Source: CBCYMI01 sp965183855
Lineage (GTDB): Bacteria > Pseudomonadota > Alphaproteobacteria > Caulobacterales > Maricaulaceae
Direction of reading: 5' to 3'
NCBI GenBank assembly: GCA_965183855.1
Contig: CBCYMI010000022.1
Span: forward strand, 22,594 to 86,593
Length of the DNA stretch: 64,000 bases
In this document: positions 47,038 through 56,709 of the stretch, in pieces
Position numbering within the stretch: position 1 is the stretch's first letter
Layout: the number at the start of each line of letters is the position of its first letter
Translations under genes and position numbers: made by a program
Notes under the pieces: generated by a model
What the model was told of the DNA's origin: nothing
The model's input: only the letters and a program-made list of their open reading frames with translations
Databases searched by the model: none

Positions 47038-48387
47038 TTAATCAGTATCCTTTTTAAAATGGGATAATTTACAAAATTTTAAAGCTCCGCCTTTTTTGTT
47101 AATTTGCCTCGCTCTCCCAAAAGCAAGGGCATGTTTGGGTACATCAAATGTAATCACGCTCCCAGATGCAATATATGATTCTTCATGTAAACTTACAGGA
47201 GCAATTAGAGCAGTATTTGAACCAACAAATACATTCTCTTCTATACGTGTCTGATGTTTTCTTCTTTCCATCATAATTACAGGTAATTGTACCCGCACCA
47301 ATATTCACATTCTTCCCTATAAGAGCATCCCCAATATAAGATAAATGGTTTATTTTGGTCTGTTGGTCTATGTTTGCATTCTTAATTTCAACAAAATTAC
47401 CAATTTTTACTTCTGTGTCCAAAACAGAGCCAGGTCTTAATCTGGCATAGGGTCCGATAATATTATTTATTCCAATATTCGCTCCTTCTATATGAGAAAA
47501 ACTCTTGATAACCGTATTACAGCCAATTTTTAAACCCCAGGACCAAAAACAACATAAGGTTCTATTTTAACACCTTTTTCTATTTGGGTATCATAAGAAA
47601 AATAAACGGTTTCTGGGGCAATAAGCATTACACCAGATCTGAATAGCTCAGCTCGCTTTCTTTTTTGAAAGGAAGTTTCCATAAGCGCAAGATCCGCTTG
47701 TGTATTAACCCCTGCAACTTCTTCTTGGTCTGCGAGATAAAATCCTGCACGATAAGATTTTTGATCTGCAATTTTTACCAAATCTGTTAAATAATATTCT
47801 TTTTGAGAATTTTTTGCTTCCAATTGTGTTATATTTTCATATAAAAAATGAGATTCGAAACACATTAAGCCTGAATTACAAAGCGTTATTCTTTTCTGTT
47901 CAGAATTTGTATCTTTTTCTTCAATGATTTGCCTGATTTTATTTTCCTGATCATGGATAATACGACCATAGCCAAAAGGATGGCTAGTCTCAAATGCTAA
48001 AAGACCAATCACATTTCCCTTTTCCACCAGTTTAAATAATTGCTCTACTGTTTCTTTACAAACCAAAGGAGTATCAGCAAATAAAACAATAATCTGACCT
48101 TCAAAAAATTTCATTTGTTCTATCGCATGTCTTACAGCATCTCCCGTACCTTTAGGAATTGTTTGCTGTACAGAAATAACTTCCTGCTGATTAGAAAGAT
48201 GAGATTCAATCTCCAAATCACCATTTGTTACAACAACCACATGTTCAGGATTAAGCTCATATGCCAAAGCCAAACTCCAATCTATCATAGCTCTCCCTCC
48301 AACAGGATGAAGTATTTTTGGATGTTCAGATCGCATTCTTTTGCCTTGACCCGCGGCAAGAATAATAACTGCTCGTTTTTGGGACAT
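47038..48387 (-). pseudogene. glmU: GlmU (UDP-GlcNAc pyrophosphorylase / GlcN-1-P acetyltransferase), frameshifted
   Basis: GlmU makes UDP-GlcNAc for peptidoglycan and LPS. Total span is about 450 codons, the normal length. The uridylyltransferase domain is intact in one frame (48387 to 47530: 'IILAAGQGKRMRS', 'LFADTPLV', 'EEKDTNSEQ', 'NSGLMCF'). It stops just after 'EPYVVFGPGV' near 47533. The left-handed beta-helix acetyltransferase domain continues in two other frames: 'NTVIKSFSHIEGANIG' to 'GAGTITCNYDGKKK', then 'HQTRIEENVFVGSNTALIAP' to the end at 47038. Two indels (near 47530 and 47275) are enough to explain it. A lone N-domain could still work as a uridylyltransferase. Confidence 0.85.
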
Positions 48388-49240
48388 ATTCAAGATCCAA
48401 TCTTTATATAGTTAATGATACTGCCATTTATCTTCTAGCTATTCCGTATATTTTTTAAGTTTACAAGTATAATAATGAAAAATATGGTAATTCTTCATAA
48501 ATCCAGCTTCGTCTATTATATCAATCGAAATGATATAGACTGATTCATAATAATTTCAATCTCTGCTTAAAACAATCCAACACCTCAATAAAACCATTGG
48601 AAAACCCTCCTGTTTAACTGATCACATTAAACACTGATAAATCTATTCTGATAAAAACTTGATCACCAGAATATCAGAAAACAATTTGCTGATTAAAAAC
48701 CATCTTCTATTGCTTTTAAGCGTTTTTTAATATCAATCGGTTTCAGATTACTCTTTTTTACAAAATTTTAAGAAAAAATAAGGATAGACAGAAGAAATAA
48801 TCATACCTCTTTATCCTCCTATTTTATCCTTCTATATCTATAAACACTTGCCAAAAAGAGGAGCTCCAAAAAGATAACCTAACATCCCGCTTTTTACAAA
48901 ACAGGTATGATCCGTTTATATTAAATTCAATTAGAATATAGATAAGCCAGAACTTAACTTGATTAACGCTAATAATATAATATATTATAATACTTAGTTT
49001 TTCATTTTTGTAGGAATTTTAACCAATCTTTTTTAGTTATTTTACTCACATTTCAAAAATTTCAGTTTATACATTCAAAAATTTGGGGCAATCTTATATA
49101 AAACAACAACTTAAAAGCAATATAAACACAAATATGAACAAGACTGGATTGAATTTACTATTGAATATTTTGATGTGTTTTAAAATAGAAAATATTTATC
49201 TGATCTATAAATCAGAATTAAATCATGAAAGAGCTATGAT
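48388..49240. other. Long gene-free region
   Basis: About 850 AT-rich bases between the broken glmU and gph, which diverge. I find no ORF, RNA or recognisable remnant, including none of glmS, which often neighbours glmU. Confidence 0.45.
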
Positions 49241-49945
49241 ATGAAAAAAATATATAAAGCGGAGAAGTTTTCAATTGCATTTGACCTTGACGGCACATTG
49301 ATTGATACAGCTCCAGACCTGATACAGTGTCTTCACCAAACATTTCAGAAATATGAATTACAATCAATAAATCATATTAACATATATCTCACCCAAGAAA
49401 AGTTAAGATTGTATTCTGGACGAGGTGCAATTTCATTACTAGAAAAAGCATATCAACTGATCAAATATACACCAACAGAACATGAAAAAACCAAACATTT
49501 GGAAACATTTCTGACATATTATGACCAGAATACAACTCAATATAGTTCATTATTTCCTGATGTTCTTCCTCTTTTAAAAAGGCTTAAATCTCAAAAATAT
49601 AGATTATCTATCTGCACAAATAAACCCACACGCTATACACATAAAGTTTTGCAAGCTTTTAAGTTAAATGCCTTTTTTGATAGGGTTATTACACCAGAAG
49701 ATACACCAAAATGTAAACCAGATGCCTTGCATTTGAAACTCGCCGTTAACAATGCAACACCGAACAAAACAATCCTAATAGGAGATACAGACAAGGACAT
49801 CATAACAGCACAATCTTATGGTGCCATGTCAATTTTAATGACACATGGCTATCAAGATTTAACAAAACCATTTCCAAAACCAGATAAAATTTTTAATCAT
49901 TTTTCAGAAATGATTGCAATGTCCTTCCCAGACATATCAAAATAA
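49241..49945 (+). CDS. gph: Phosphoglycolate phosphatase (HAD superfamily)
   Basis: A 234-residue HAD hydrolase that removes 2-phosphoglycolate from DNA repair or oxygenase side reactions. Motif I is FDLDGTLIDTAPD with nucleophile D15 and acid D17. Motif II is 'LSICTNKPTRYT' (Thr). The Lys of motif III is in 'CKPDALHLKLA', and motif IV is 'LIGDTDKDI'. The alpha-helical cap lies at about 22-95. It is preceded by weak GAGC/AAAGAG. It is intact and divergent from the decayed glmU-rpiA-gor-aroG block, which usually shares this neighbourhood. Confidence 0.88.
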   Translation: MKKIYKAEKFSIAFDLDGTLIDTAPDLIQCLHQTFQKYELQSINHINIYLTQEKLRLYSGRGAISLLEKAYQLIKYTPTEHEKTKHLETFLTYYDQNTTQYSSLFPDVLPLLKRLKSQKYRLSICTNKPTRYTHKVLQAFKLNAFFDRVITPEDTPKCKPDALHLKLAVNNATPNKTILIGDTDKDIITAQSYGAMSILMTHGYQDLTKPFPKPDKIFNHFSEMIAMSFPDISK

Positions 49946-50115
49946 AGCTAATGTGATCTATTTCCCATAGTTCAATAAACAAAACCACCTAAGCCAAACT
50001 CAAAAAATATCTCAGCTTAAAAGAATATAAATAAAAACTTATTTAATACCAGATTAATCAAGAATAACCATTCACATAAAAACAATTATATGTGAACTAA
50101 ACGATCAATAAACCA

Positions 50116-50346
50116 TTATTTATGGTTTCTTTTATTCAAAAACTTTTTCTTGATATTGGAAGAAAGCATACTTCTTGGCAAACCGTTAATCATATCACTT
50201 CTTACATCTGTTCTTGCAGATCTAAGAGCTGGCGTAAATCCAGCTTTAATTAACATAATATCAACGCCTAAGCCATCATTTGCCCAAACATTAATAATTT
50301 TTTCCTTTATGCATTCCGCTCCTGCATTGTTACAATAATCTTTCAA
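50116..50346 (-). CDS. Small protein of unknown function
   Basis: About 76 residues. TTG at 50346 has a perfect AAGGAG seven bases upstream; ATG at 50352 would lie only one base after that site, so TTG is favoured. It contains two Cys early (DYCNNAGAEC), a central 'GVDIMLIKAGFTPALRSARTDVRSDMINGLPR' (partly quoted) and a Lys/Arg-rich tail. It is not a membrane protein. I do not recognise the family. The good ribosome binding site and ordinary composition favour a real gene. The neighbours are gph and a phage-type regulator. Confidence 0.5.
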   Translation of the reverse strand: MKDYCNNAGAECIKEKIINVWANDGLGVDIMLIKAGFTPALRSARTDVRSDMINGLPRSMLSSNIKKKFLNKRNHK

Positions 50347-50352
50347 GACCAT

Positions 50353-50686
50353 ACTCCTTATCTTTAATTTACTTTGGGCTATTAGACCTAACAGAGCTCA
50401 TCTTGAAAACTATGATTATAATTTTAGTAAAATTTATAAGTTTAAATTATATTGATAAATATTAACAATATATTTACAACACTGCATTTTTTTTGATAAA
50501 TTCATAAATAATATAGAGTTAGGCTAAAAACAAAAAGCTGTCCCTATATGGAAAAAGTAAAAATTATACTTATATTTTTTCTATTTTTATTTATTGCTTG
50601 AAATTAATCCATAAATTATATATCTATTATTCGTAATAGACTTTTTTGAATAGAATCCCGCAACAGATTAATAATACATTTTATAA
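50353..50686. other. Divergent promoter region
   Basis: About 330 very AT-rich bases between the small minus-strand gene and the plus-strand regulator; promoters for both must be here. No RNA or ORF seen. Confidence 0.4.
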
Positions 50687-51364
50687 ATGATGTTAAGAGA
50701 GTATCAAAGAAGCAATATGAGTAATTTAAACATCAAAAGCATGAAGGAATTATATAGCAGAATCAAATACGCTAGAAAAAAAAAGAAACTTTCTCAGGCT
50801 TCTCTTTCTCATATTCTCAACGTTAGTCAACCAACCATAGCAAACTGGGAATCAGGCTCCCATATTCCACAAAGAATAGCAATCGAAAACCTTGCAAAAG
50901 CCCTTGATGTTTGCCCTACATGGCTTGTTTTTGGAGAAACAGATTCTCAACCCTTTTCTTCTAATAGCTTCAAGTTTTTACAAAGTCCTGTCCGAAACAT
51001 TCCTGTTTATATATGGCCTATAAATAAAACCAATAAGGAATTTAATTTACAATACTCTGCGCCGACAGACTTTATTCCGATTGCAATTGATAGCTCAACC
51101 TGTTTTGCAATGCAATACCCAAAAAACGACATGCAACCCTTTTTGACCAAAGATTCCTATATCATATTTGACCAGAATTTTTCCAAATTAAATCCCAAGA
51201 GTTTCTATCTAATAGATTCTTCAAATAAAATTATACTATATCAATGGAAAGAAGAATCAAATGGATTAGATATATACAGAGATCAAGATTATCAAATTCA
51301 AAACTTGGAATGTTCAAAACCTAAAATTATTGCTGAAGCCAAAATTATCCTAAAACATATTTAA
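50687..51364 (+). CDS. XRE-family regulator with C-terminal S24/repressor-like domain
   Basis: A 225-residue regulator. The N-terminal helix-turn-helix (about 20-75: 'RIKYARKKKKLSQASLSHIL', 'SQPTIANWESGSHIPQ', 'LAKALDVCPTWLVFG') is of the XRE/cI type. The C-terminal half ('CFAMQYPKNDMQPFLTKDSYIIFD') resembles the LexA/cI peptidase-like fold, but I do not see a clear Ser-Lys catalytic pair, so self-cleavage is doubtful. A second ATG at 50717 is possible. No other phage gene is present; it may be a domesticated repressor. Confidence 0.8.
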   Translation: MMLREYQRSNMSNLNIKSMKELYSRIKYARKKKKLSQASLSHILNVSQPTIANWESGSHIPQRIAIENLAKALDVCPTWLVFGETDSQPFSSNSFKFLQSPVRNIPVYIWPINKTNKEFNLQYSAPTDFIPIAIDSSTCFAMQYPKNDMQPFLTKDSYIIFDQNFSKLNPKSFYLIDSSNKIILYQWKEESNGLDIYRDQDYQIQNLECSKPKIIAEAKIILKHI

Positions 51365-51487
51365 TTTCTAGATATTCTCCTAATGATAAATCTTCTATAG
51401 CCATTCTGGGTGTTTTTAAAAAATTATGATTAAAAAGTCTATTCGATTTCTTCTAAAAGAATTGCTTTTTATATAAATGCTTTAATT

Positions 51488-51517
51488 TTGCACTTGCGAA
51501 ACATTTGCATATATGAT
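51488..51517 (+). promoter_or_regulatory. Promoter of the iron ABC transporter genes
   Basis: The -35 is TTGCAC (51488-51493) and the -10 is TATGAT (51512-51517) with an 18-base spacer, about 80 bases before the substrate-binding protein gene. TTTGCACTTGC resembles the start of the candidate sRNA promoter (18605-18614), but a clear Fur box is not evident. Confidence 0.45.
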
Positions 51518-51600
51518 TGTATGAATTTTAAAATAGATTTCTAATTAAATCCCATTTTAAATCAATCAAATCTGGTCATAAAAAAATAGGAGAATATTAT

Positions 51601-52638
51601 ATGAACGCATTGTTTCTCAAACACAGCTTTATTTATCTTATATGTGGTTTATTGATCCTCACAGCTTGTCAGAACAAAACAGAAACACAGAAAACAATTA
51701 ATGTATATTCTGCGCGTCATTATGATTCTGATAGAGCCCTTTATAAAAACTTTGAAAAGAAAACAGAGATTAAAATCAATCTGATTGAAGCAAAAGGAGA
51801 TTTATTAATTGAAAAAATAAAGGCTGATGGAAAACAAAGTCCTGCAGATATCATCATTACTGTCGATGCAGGAAGGTTATGGCGTGCAGAACAAGCTGGA
51901 TTAATACAACCTTTTTACTCTGATATTATAGAAAAAAACATCCCAGAGAATTTACGACATCCCAATCATTTATGGTTTGCTTTGACAAAAAGAGCACGTG
52001 TTATTGTCTATCGCAAAACACTTGAGAACCCTGCTAGATCCTATGCTGAATTAGCAGATCCTATTTGGAAAAAAAAGATTTGCATTCGTTCATCTGATAA
52101 TATTTACAACCAATCTCTCTTAGCTTCTATTGTTGAAAAACAGGGTATAAAGAAAGCAGAGGATTGGGCAAAATCGGTTTATGAAAACCTTGCACGTCAA
52201 CCGCGAGGCGGAGATACGGATCAGATCAGAGCTGTTGCTCTTGGAGAATGCGACCTTGCACTGGTTAACCATTATTATTATGCAAGACTAATGAACTCTG
52301 ATAAGGCTGAGGATCAAAAAACCATTAAAGAGACAGCTCTTATTTGGCCTGATCAATCTGGTGATGGAGCGCATATTAATATTTCAGGAGCTGCAATGGC
52401 AAAAAATGCACCACATCGCGAATCTGCAAAATTATTCCTAGAGTATCTTTCAAGCCCAGAAGCCCAAAGAATTATGGCAAATGGCAATTTTGAATTTCCT
52501 GCCTATGAGAAGACCAATACCATACCAGCTCTTTTAAATTCATTTGGTAAATTCAAAGAAGATACAGTAAATGTATCTGTCTATGGGTCACATCAAAAAG
52601 AAGCCCAGAAAATATTTGATCGGGTTGGTTGGCCATAA
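51601..52638 (+). CDS. Fe(III) ABC transporter substrate-binding lipoprotein (FutA/FbpA type)
   Basis: A 345-residue periplasmic binding protein. The lipobox 'LLILTAC' gives lipid attachment at C23. 'INVYSARHYDSDRALYKNFEKKT' (in part), 'DIIITVDAGRLWRAEQAGL' and 'LVNHYYYARLM' with the paired Tyr that bind Fe(III) place it in the FutA/IdiA group. It binds ferric ion and hands it to the downstream permease. AGGAG lies before ATG 51601. It is separated by 324 bases from the permease gene but in the same direction. Confidence 0.92.
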   Translation: MNALFLKHSFIYLICGLLILTACQNKTETQKTINVYSARHYDSDRALYKNFEKKTEIKINLIEAKGDLLIEKIKADGKQSPADIIITVDAGRLWRAEQAGLIQPFYSDIIEKNIPENLRHPNHLWFALTKRARVIVYRKTLENPARSYAELADPIWKKKICIRSSDNIYNQSLLASIVEKQGIKKAEDWAKSVYENLARQPRGGDTDQIRAVALGECDLALVNHYYYARLMNSDKAEDQKTIKETALIWPDQSGDGAHINISGAAMAKNAPHRESAKLFLEYLSSPEAQRIMANGNFEFPAYEKTNTIPALLNSFGKFKEDTVNVSVYGSHQKEAQKIFDRVGWP

Positions 52639-52962
52639 CACCTAAATAATGGCATAAAACAACCTCTTATTGGCGCGCGGTCAGTACAGAAAAAACAAGA
52701 AGTTTAAAATCTAATGATTTGAAACAGAGTTTTAAACTGGATTGATAGAAAACAAGCAAAGCTTTATAGGATATAGACATGTTTTTATTGATGTATAAAA
52801 TAACACAGATATGATAAATTAATCTATGATCTATTTGTAAATTTAATATATTGAAATAATTTTTCATTAAGGTTCGTCCTGTTTTTAATATCAATCATGA
52901 TTGATATTCCAAAATAAAGTTTAAACATTATATCCTTTGATTGAAAACAGGAAGATATCAGT
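52639..52962. other. Spacer inside the iron-transport locus
   Basis: 324 bases between binding protein and permease genes, unusually long for such operons. No ORF or hairpin strong enough to call a terminator; it may contain a second promoter. Confidence 0.4.
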
Positions 52963-54564
52963 ATGACACTTAGACAATCTTTTTTCTTGAATTTAAGTGT
53001 GATCATTATTGCAGTGATTATTGCCGTTCCGTTGATATCCTTAATTGGAATTTCTTTTCAGACAGATTTATCTGGTTATACAATTCATTTCTTGAAAACT
53101 CGAGGAATAGATTATTTTTATAATACTGGCGCACTGGTTCTATTATCTGTTACAGGAACGATACTCATTGGTACAAGCATGGCCTGGCTTATAACCAGAT
53201 ATGACTTTCCAGGAAAAAAACTATTATCCTGGTTATTAATTCTACCGATTGGCACACCTGCTTATGTCATTGCTTATGCTTATTCTGATATTACAAACAA
53301 GCTTGCCTATTTTCAGTTTTTTGGAGCTCTGGATAATCATATCATATTCTTGCCAGAAATATATGGACTATGGGGAGCTGGATTTGTCTTTTCCTTGGCA
53401 CTTTATCCATATGTTTATCTGTTAGCCCGAGCTTCTTTTTCAGAAAAAGGAGCGGATGTATTTGAAGCAGCAAGAACGCTTGGATGTTCTCCAAACCAGG
53501 CTTTTTTTAAAATTATCTTACCCTTAGCAAGACCTGGTCTTATTGCTGGCTCTGTCTTGGTTGCAATGGAAGTATTATCAGATTATGGTGTGACTTCCTA
53601 TCTTGGCATTCCTACATTTAGTGTTGGAATTTTACGAGCCTGGTTCGGTGCTGATAGCATTATTTCTGCTGCACGTATTTCATTTATGCTATTGGTCATA
53701 ACAGGCACTATCTTTACTCTGGAACGAATGCAAAGAGGAAAACATGATAAACGCATTTTGGTTAATGCATTAAGAATACAAAGAGCCGTCCCATTATCTG
53801 GTTATCGGGCATGGCTAATGACCCTTTTTGCAGGCTTGCCTTTAATCTTTAGTCTCCTTATTCCAATATTATATTTTTCTATGATATCGTTCAATTATAC
53901 AGTATCGGATCGATTAATGAATGCACTTTCAAACAGTTTTTTCCTGGCTGGGATTGCTGCGATCTTTGCATCAATCACTGGATTGGTTTGTGCATCCATT
54001 TTACGATCAGGATCCTTTCTATCACGCTTTTCTGTACGCTTTATTAGCTTGGGTTATATGATTCCAGGAGCAATATCAGCCTTATCCCTTATTATCAGTA
54101 TAGGCTTTTTAAAAAATATATATCAATCCAGTTTTTCTTCTGGAATCCTGTATTTTTCAAGTCTTGCAACCCTGATTTTTGCCTATCAAATGCGGTTTAT
54201 TTCTGCCGCAATTAATCCGTCAGAAGCTGTTCTTGCTAAAATCGATCCTCTGATTGAAACAACAGCAAGAACGCTCGGTGCAAATACATGGAAGATTCTG
54301 ACCAAGATATATATCCCCTTAGCCTTAAAAGGAATTTCAATCAGTTTTATCTTTGTTTTTATAGAAGTCCTGAAAGAACTACCCGCAACCATGATCTTAC
54401 GACCTGTCAATTTTGAAACTCTGGCTGTGTTGGTACATACCTATGCATCCGATGAACGATTACATCAAGCAGCCTTCCCTTCACTCGTCTTAATGCTATC
54501 TGGATTAATTCCTCTAATTATTATTATCTATCTTTCACGTTGGTTTAACCAGAAAATTCTATAA
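52963..54564 (+). CDS. Fe(III) ABC transporter permease (FbpB/FutB type)
   Basis: A 533-residue fused permease with two homologous halves of about six helices each. Each half has an EAA loop contacting the ATPase: 'EAARTLGCSPNQAFFKIILP' (about residue 167) and 'ETTARTLGANTWKILTKIYIP' (about 428). The duplicated layout is typical of ferric-iron (FbpB) permeases. AGGAAG precedes ATG 52963. It pairs with the binding protein at 51601 and ATPase at 54634. Confidence 0.93.
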   Translation: MTLRQSFFLNLSVIIIAVIIAVPLISLIGISFQTDLSGYTIHFLKTRGIDYFYNTGALVLLSVTGTILIGTSMAWLITRYDFPGKKLLSWLLILPIGTPAYVIAYAYSDITNKLAYFQFFGALDNHIIFLPEIYGLWGAGFVFSLALYPYVYLLARASFSEKGADVFEAARTLGCSPNQAFFKIILPLARPGLIAGSVLVAMEVLSDYGVTSYLGIPTFSVGILRAWFGADSIISAARISFMLLVITGTIFTLERMQRGKHDKRILVNALRIQRAVPLSGYRAWLMTLFAGLPLIFSLLIPILYFSMISFNYTVSDRLMNALSNSFFLAGIAAIFASITGLVCASILRSGSFLSRFSVRFISLGYMIPGAISALSLIISIGFLKNIYQSSFSSGILYFSSLATLIFAYQMRFISAAINPSEAVLAKIDPLIETTARTLGANTWKILTKIYIPLALKGISISFIFVFIEVLKELPATMILRPVNFETLAVLVHTYASDERLHQAAFPSLVLMLSGLIPLIIIIYLSRWFNQKIL

Positions 54565-54633
54565 GTTAAATAAACCCATAAAATATAATAAATCCAATAC
54601 CATTTTTATTTAAACTATGATAAGCAGTATATT

Positions 54634-55749
54634 ATGAGACACTTTGAACATTCTATCAGTGAAACAAAAACAGGTGACACAACCTGTTTTAGTCCTGGCA
54701 TTGCATTGGATATTAATAAAATAACCTGTCTTTATCATAAAAAAAAGATTCTTGATCAAGTAAGTCTCTCTTTGGAAACTGGCAAAATTACAACCATTCT
54801 TGGTCCTTCTGGCTGTGGAAAAACAACTCTGTTAAGAGCAATTGCAGGAATTGAGCCCATTTATCAAGGAGAAATTAGAGCAAAAAATACAATTCTATCT
54901 AAAAAAGGAGTTTTAATCCCTACAGAAAAAAGAAATATAGGGTTTGTCTTTCAAAATTATGCTCTTTTTCCTCATATGACTATTTCAGAAAATATTATTT
55001 TTGCGCTTCAGCACATTCCATGGAAAAAGCGAAAAGAAGAAGCTCTAAAAAGACTTGAGCTTGCAGAGTTAAGCCGTTACAAAACAGCGTATCCGCACAT
55101 GCTCTCTGGTGGAGAGCAACAACGGGTTGCCCTAACTCGTTGCCTTGCCAAACAACCTGATATTATTCTTCTTGATGAACCCTTTTCAAGCCTGGACGGA
55201 CATTTAAAAGATAAAATAAGGGAAAACACCCTCAATCAACTACAACAACATCATTCGACCGCATTAATGGTAACACATGATCCAGTAGAAGCCTTGTCTA
55301 TATCAGATAAAATCTGCTTGATGGTTAATGGAAAAATAATTCAAACAGGAACGCCTGATGAAGTCTATCTAAATCCAGCCTCTCCCATTGCTGCCAGACT
55401 GACAGGTGAAATAAATATCTGGTCTGGGTATGCTGAAAACGGATTTATAAAAACACCTTTTGGAACCTTGGAAGTTAGTCCTTCGCTAGATAATAAAAAA
55501 CTCGTTGTTCTTACCAGACCAGAAGCCATTTTGTTTGGAGAACACGCTCCACACACAAACACAGCCCAAGCAGTTATAACAGATAAAAAATTAATGGGGT
55601 CAAGGCTAGAACTTACGGTAAAAAGTAAGGAAAAAGGATATGAAGATATTCTTTGGCATGCCCATACAGCATTAATCAATGCGCCTCAAAAGGGAGAAAT
55701 CATCCCTGTTAGTCTAGATCCTTTCTTTTCACATATTCTTGTAACCTAA
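54634..55749 (+). CDS. Fe(III) ABC transporter ATP-binding protein (FbpC/FutC type)
   Basis: A 371-residue ABC ATPase. Walker A is in 'LGPSGCGKTTLLRAIAG' (from residue 57), signature 'LSGGEQQRVALTR', Walker B 'IILLDEPFSSLD', H-loop 'VTHDPVEAL'. The C-terminal part (about 260-371) is a TOBE-like regulatory domain ('RPEAILFGEH'). It energises ferric iron import with the two preceding genes, about 70 bases after the permease. It starts at ATG 54634; an extra N-terminal stretch of about 25 residues precedes the domain. Confidence 0.93.
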   Translation: MRHFEHSISETKTGDTTCFSPGIALDINKITCLYHKKKILDQVSLSLETGKITTILGPSGCGKTTLLRAIAGIEPIYQGEIRAKNTILSKKGVLIPTEKRNIGFVFQNYALFPHMTISENIIFALQHIPWKKRKEEALKRLELAELSRYKTAYPHMLSGGEQQRVALTRCLAKQPDIILLDEPFSSLDGHLKDKIRENTLNQLQQHHSTALMVTHDPVEALSISDKICLMVNGKIIQTGTPDEVYLNPASPIAARLTGEINIWSGYAENGFIKTPFGTLEVSPSLDNKKLVVLTRPEAILFGEHAPHTNTAQAVITDKKLMGSRLELTVKSKEKGYEDILWHAHTALINAPQKGEIIPVSLDPFFSHILVT

Positions 55750-55869
55750 AAATACCTGACATTCATAAATCAACCCAAAGTCTGTAAAACCCTCATATAA
55801 TGAATATCTAAAAATCATAACCTCAATACTGGCAGAGATTAGATTAAGAGACCATCCTGGATAACTCAG

Positions 55870-56560
55870 ATTTATTATCTGAAATGAGATGAGAAAGAGC
55901 AGATTCCAAGAAAAGAGAAACAGATAAAACAGTTTTTTATTTCGGACATCACACGATCGAACGGGTTGGTAATCATAAGAAATCGGCTCATTCCTTTCAA
56001 CGATTTTACGAAAGGATTGCCGTTCAAATAAAGCCTGAATTTCATAAAAGTTTCAGTGGTGAGATTGAAGTTGACGAAAAGTGTTTGACAGGGTTCGCAA
56101 AACTCAACATGGGACAAATATAGCAGGAAAAACTGGTATTTTTAGTTCGTCAAAGCCCTGTAAAAAGAGCGCATTCGAAGAAAATAAGTTTTATGAATAA
56201 TAATTCGTCAAAGCCCGATGACAAGTCTATCCGAAGATGATCCATGAGGATGTTGACAGTACGACATTCATGCTCATTATTGAACACAAAATAATCCTAG
56301 AACCGCATTGTTTATACGCATGCTTTGGGTATCATGCGTTGGATGTGAGCAATGTTAAGAACTGCCTGTATCAACTTGTTAAAGCTATTTGAAGAAAAAC
56401 ATCATCATAATAACGGAATTGAGAGATTTTGGAACTGGATCAAACACCACAAATACGAAATTTAAGGAGTTTCCCCAAAGAGCATTTGGGATGTTCTTGA
56501 AGGAAGGAACCTGGCATTTTAACAACCCAAAATATAATTCTAGCCAATAAAATAATAGGG
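55870..56560 (+). pseudogene. IS1595-family (ISXO2-like) transposase remnant
   Basis: Plus-strand traces: 'RFYERIAVQIKPEFHKSFSG' followed by 'EIEVDEKCLTGFAK' (cf. FSGEVEVDESYFGG, with the first catalytic Asp), then 'NNGIERFWNWIKHHKYEI' and 'GVSPKSIWDVLEG' (cf. HINGIESFWSFAKRRL...GIPKSTFYLHLKE). Stops and frame changes interrupt them. The middle part shows an internal duplication of the 13-mer TTCGTCAAAGCCC (56146 and 56204). Terminal inverted repeats are not recognisable. It is immobile. Confidence 0.75.
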
Positions 56561-56709
56561 CAACCAATATATTAATTAATTAAATAGAACATTCCCTAAA
56601 TTCAATGTTTTTTAAGCATTGAATCTAATCTCTTCTTCTTTAAAAAAGAAACTCCTGAAATTTGGTATTGTTTAAAATTCATTATAGCTTTTTGTTGTTT
56701 CTTATAATA

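Noticed and set aside
51488..51517. Fur box in the iron-transporter promoter
   Set aside because: The sequence TTGCGAAACATTTGCAT only loosely resembles a Fur site, so it was listed as a promoter only.
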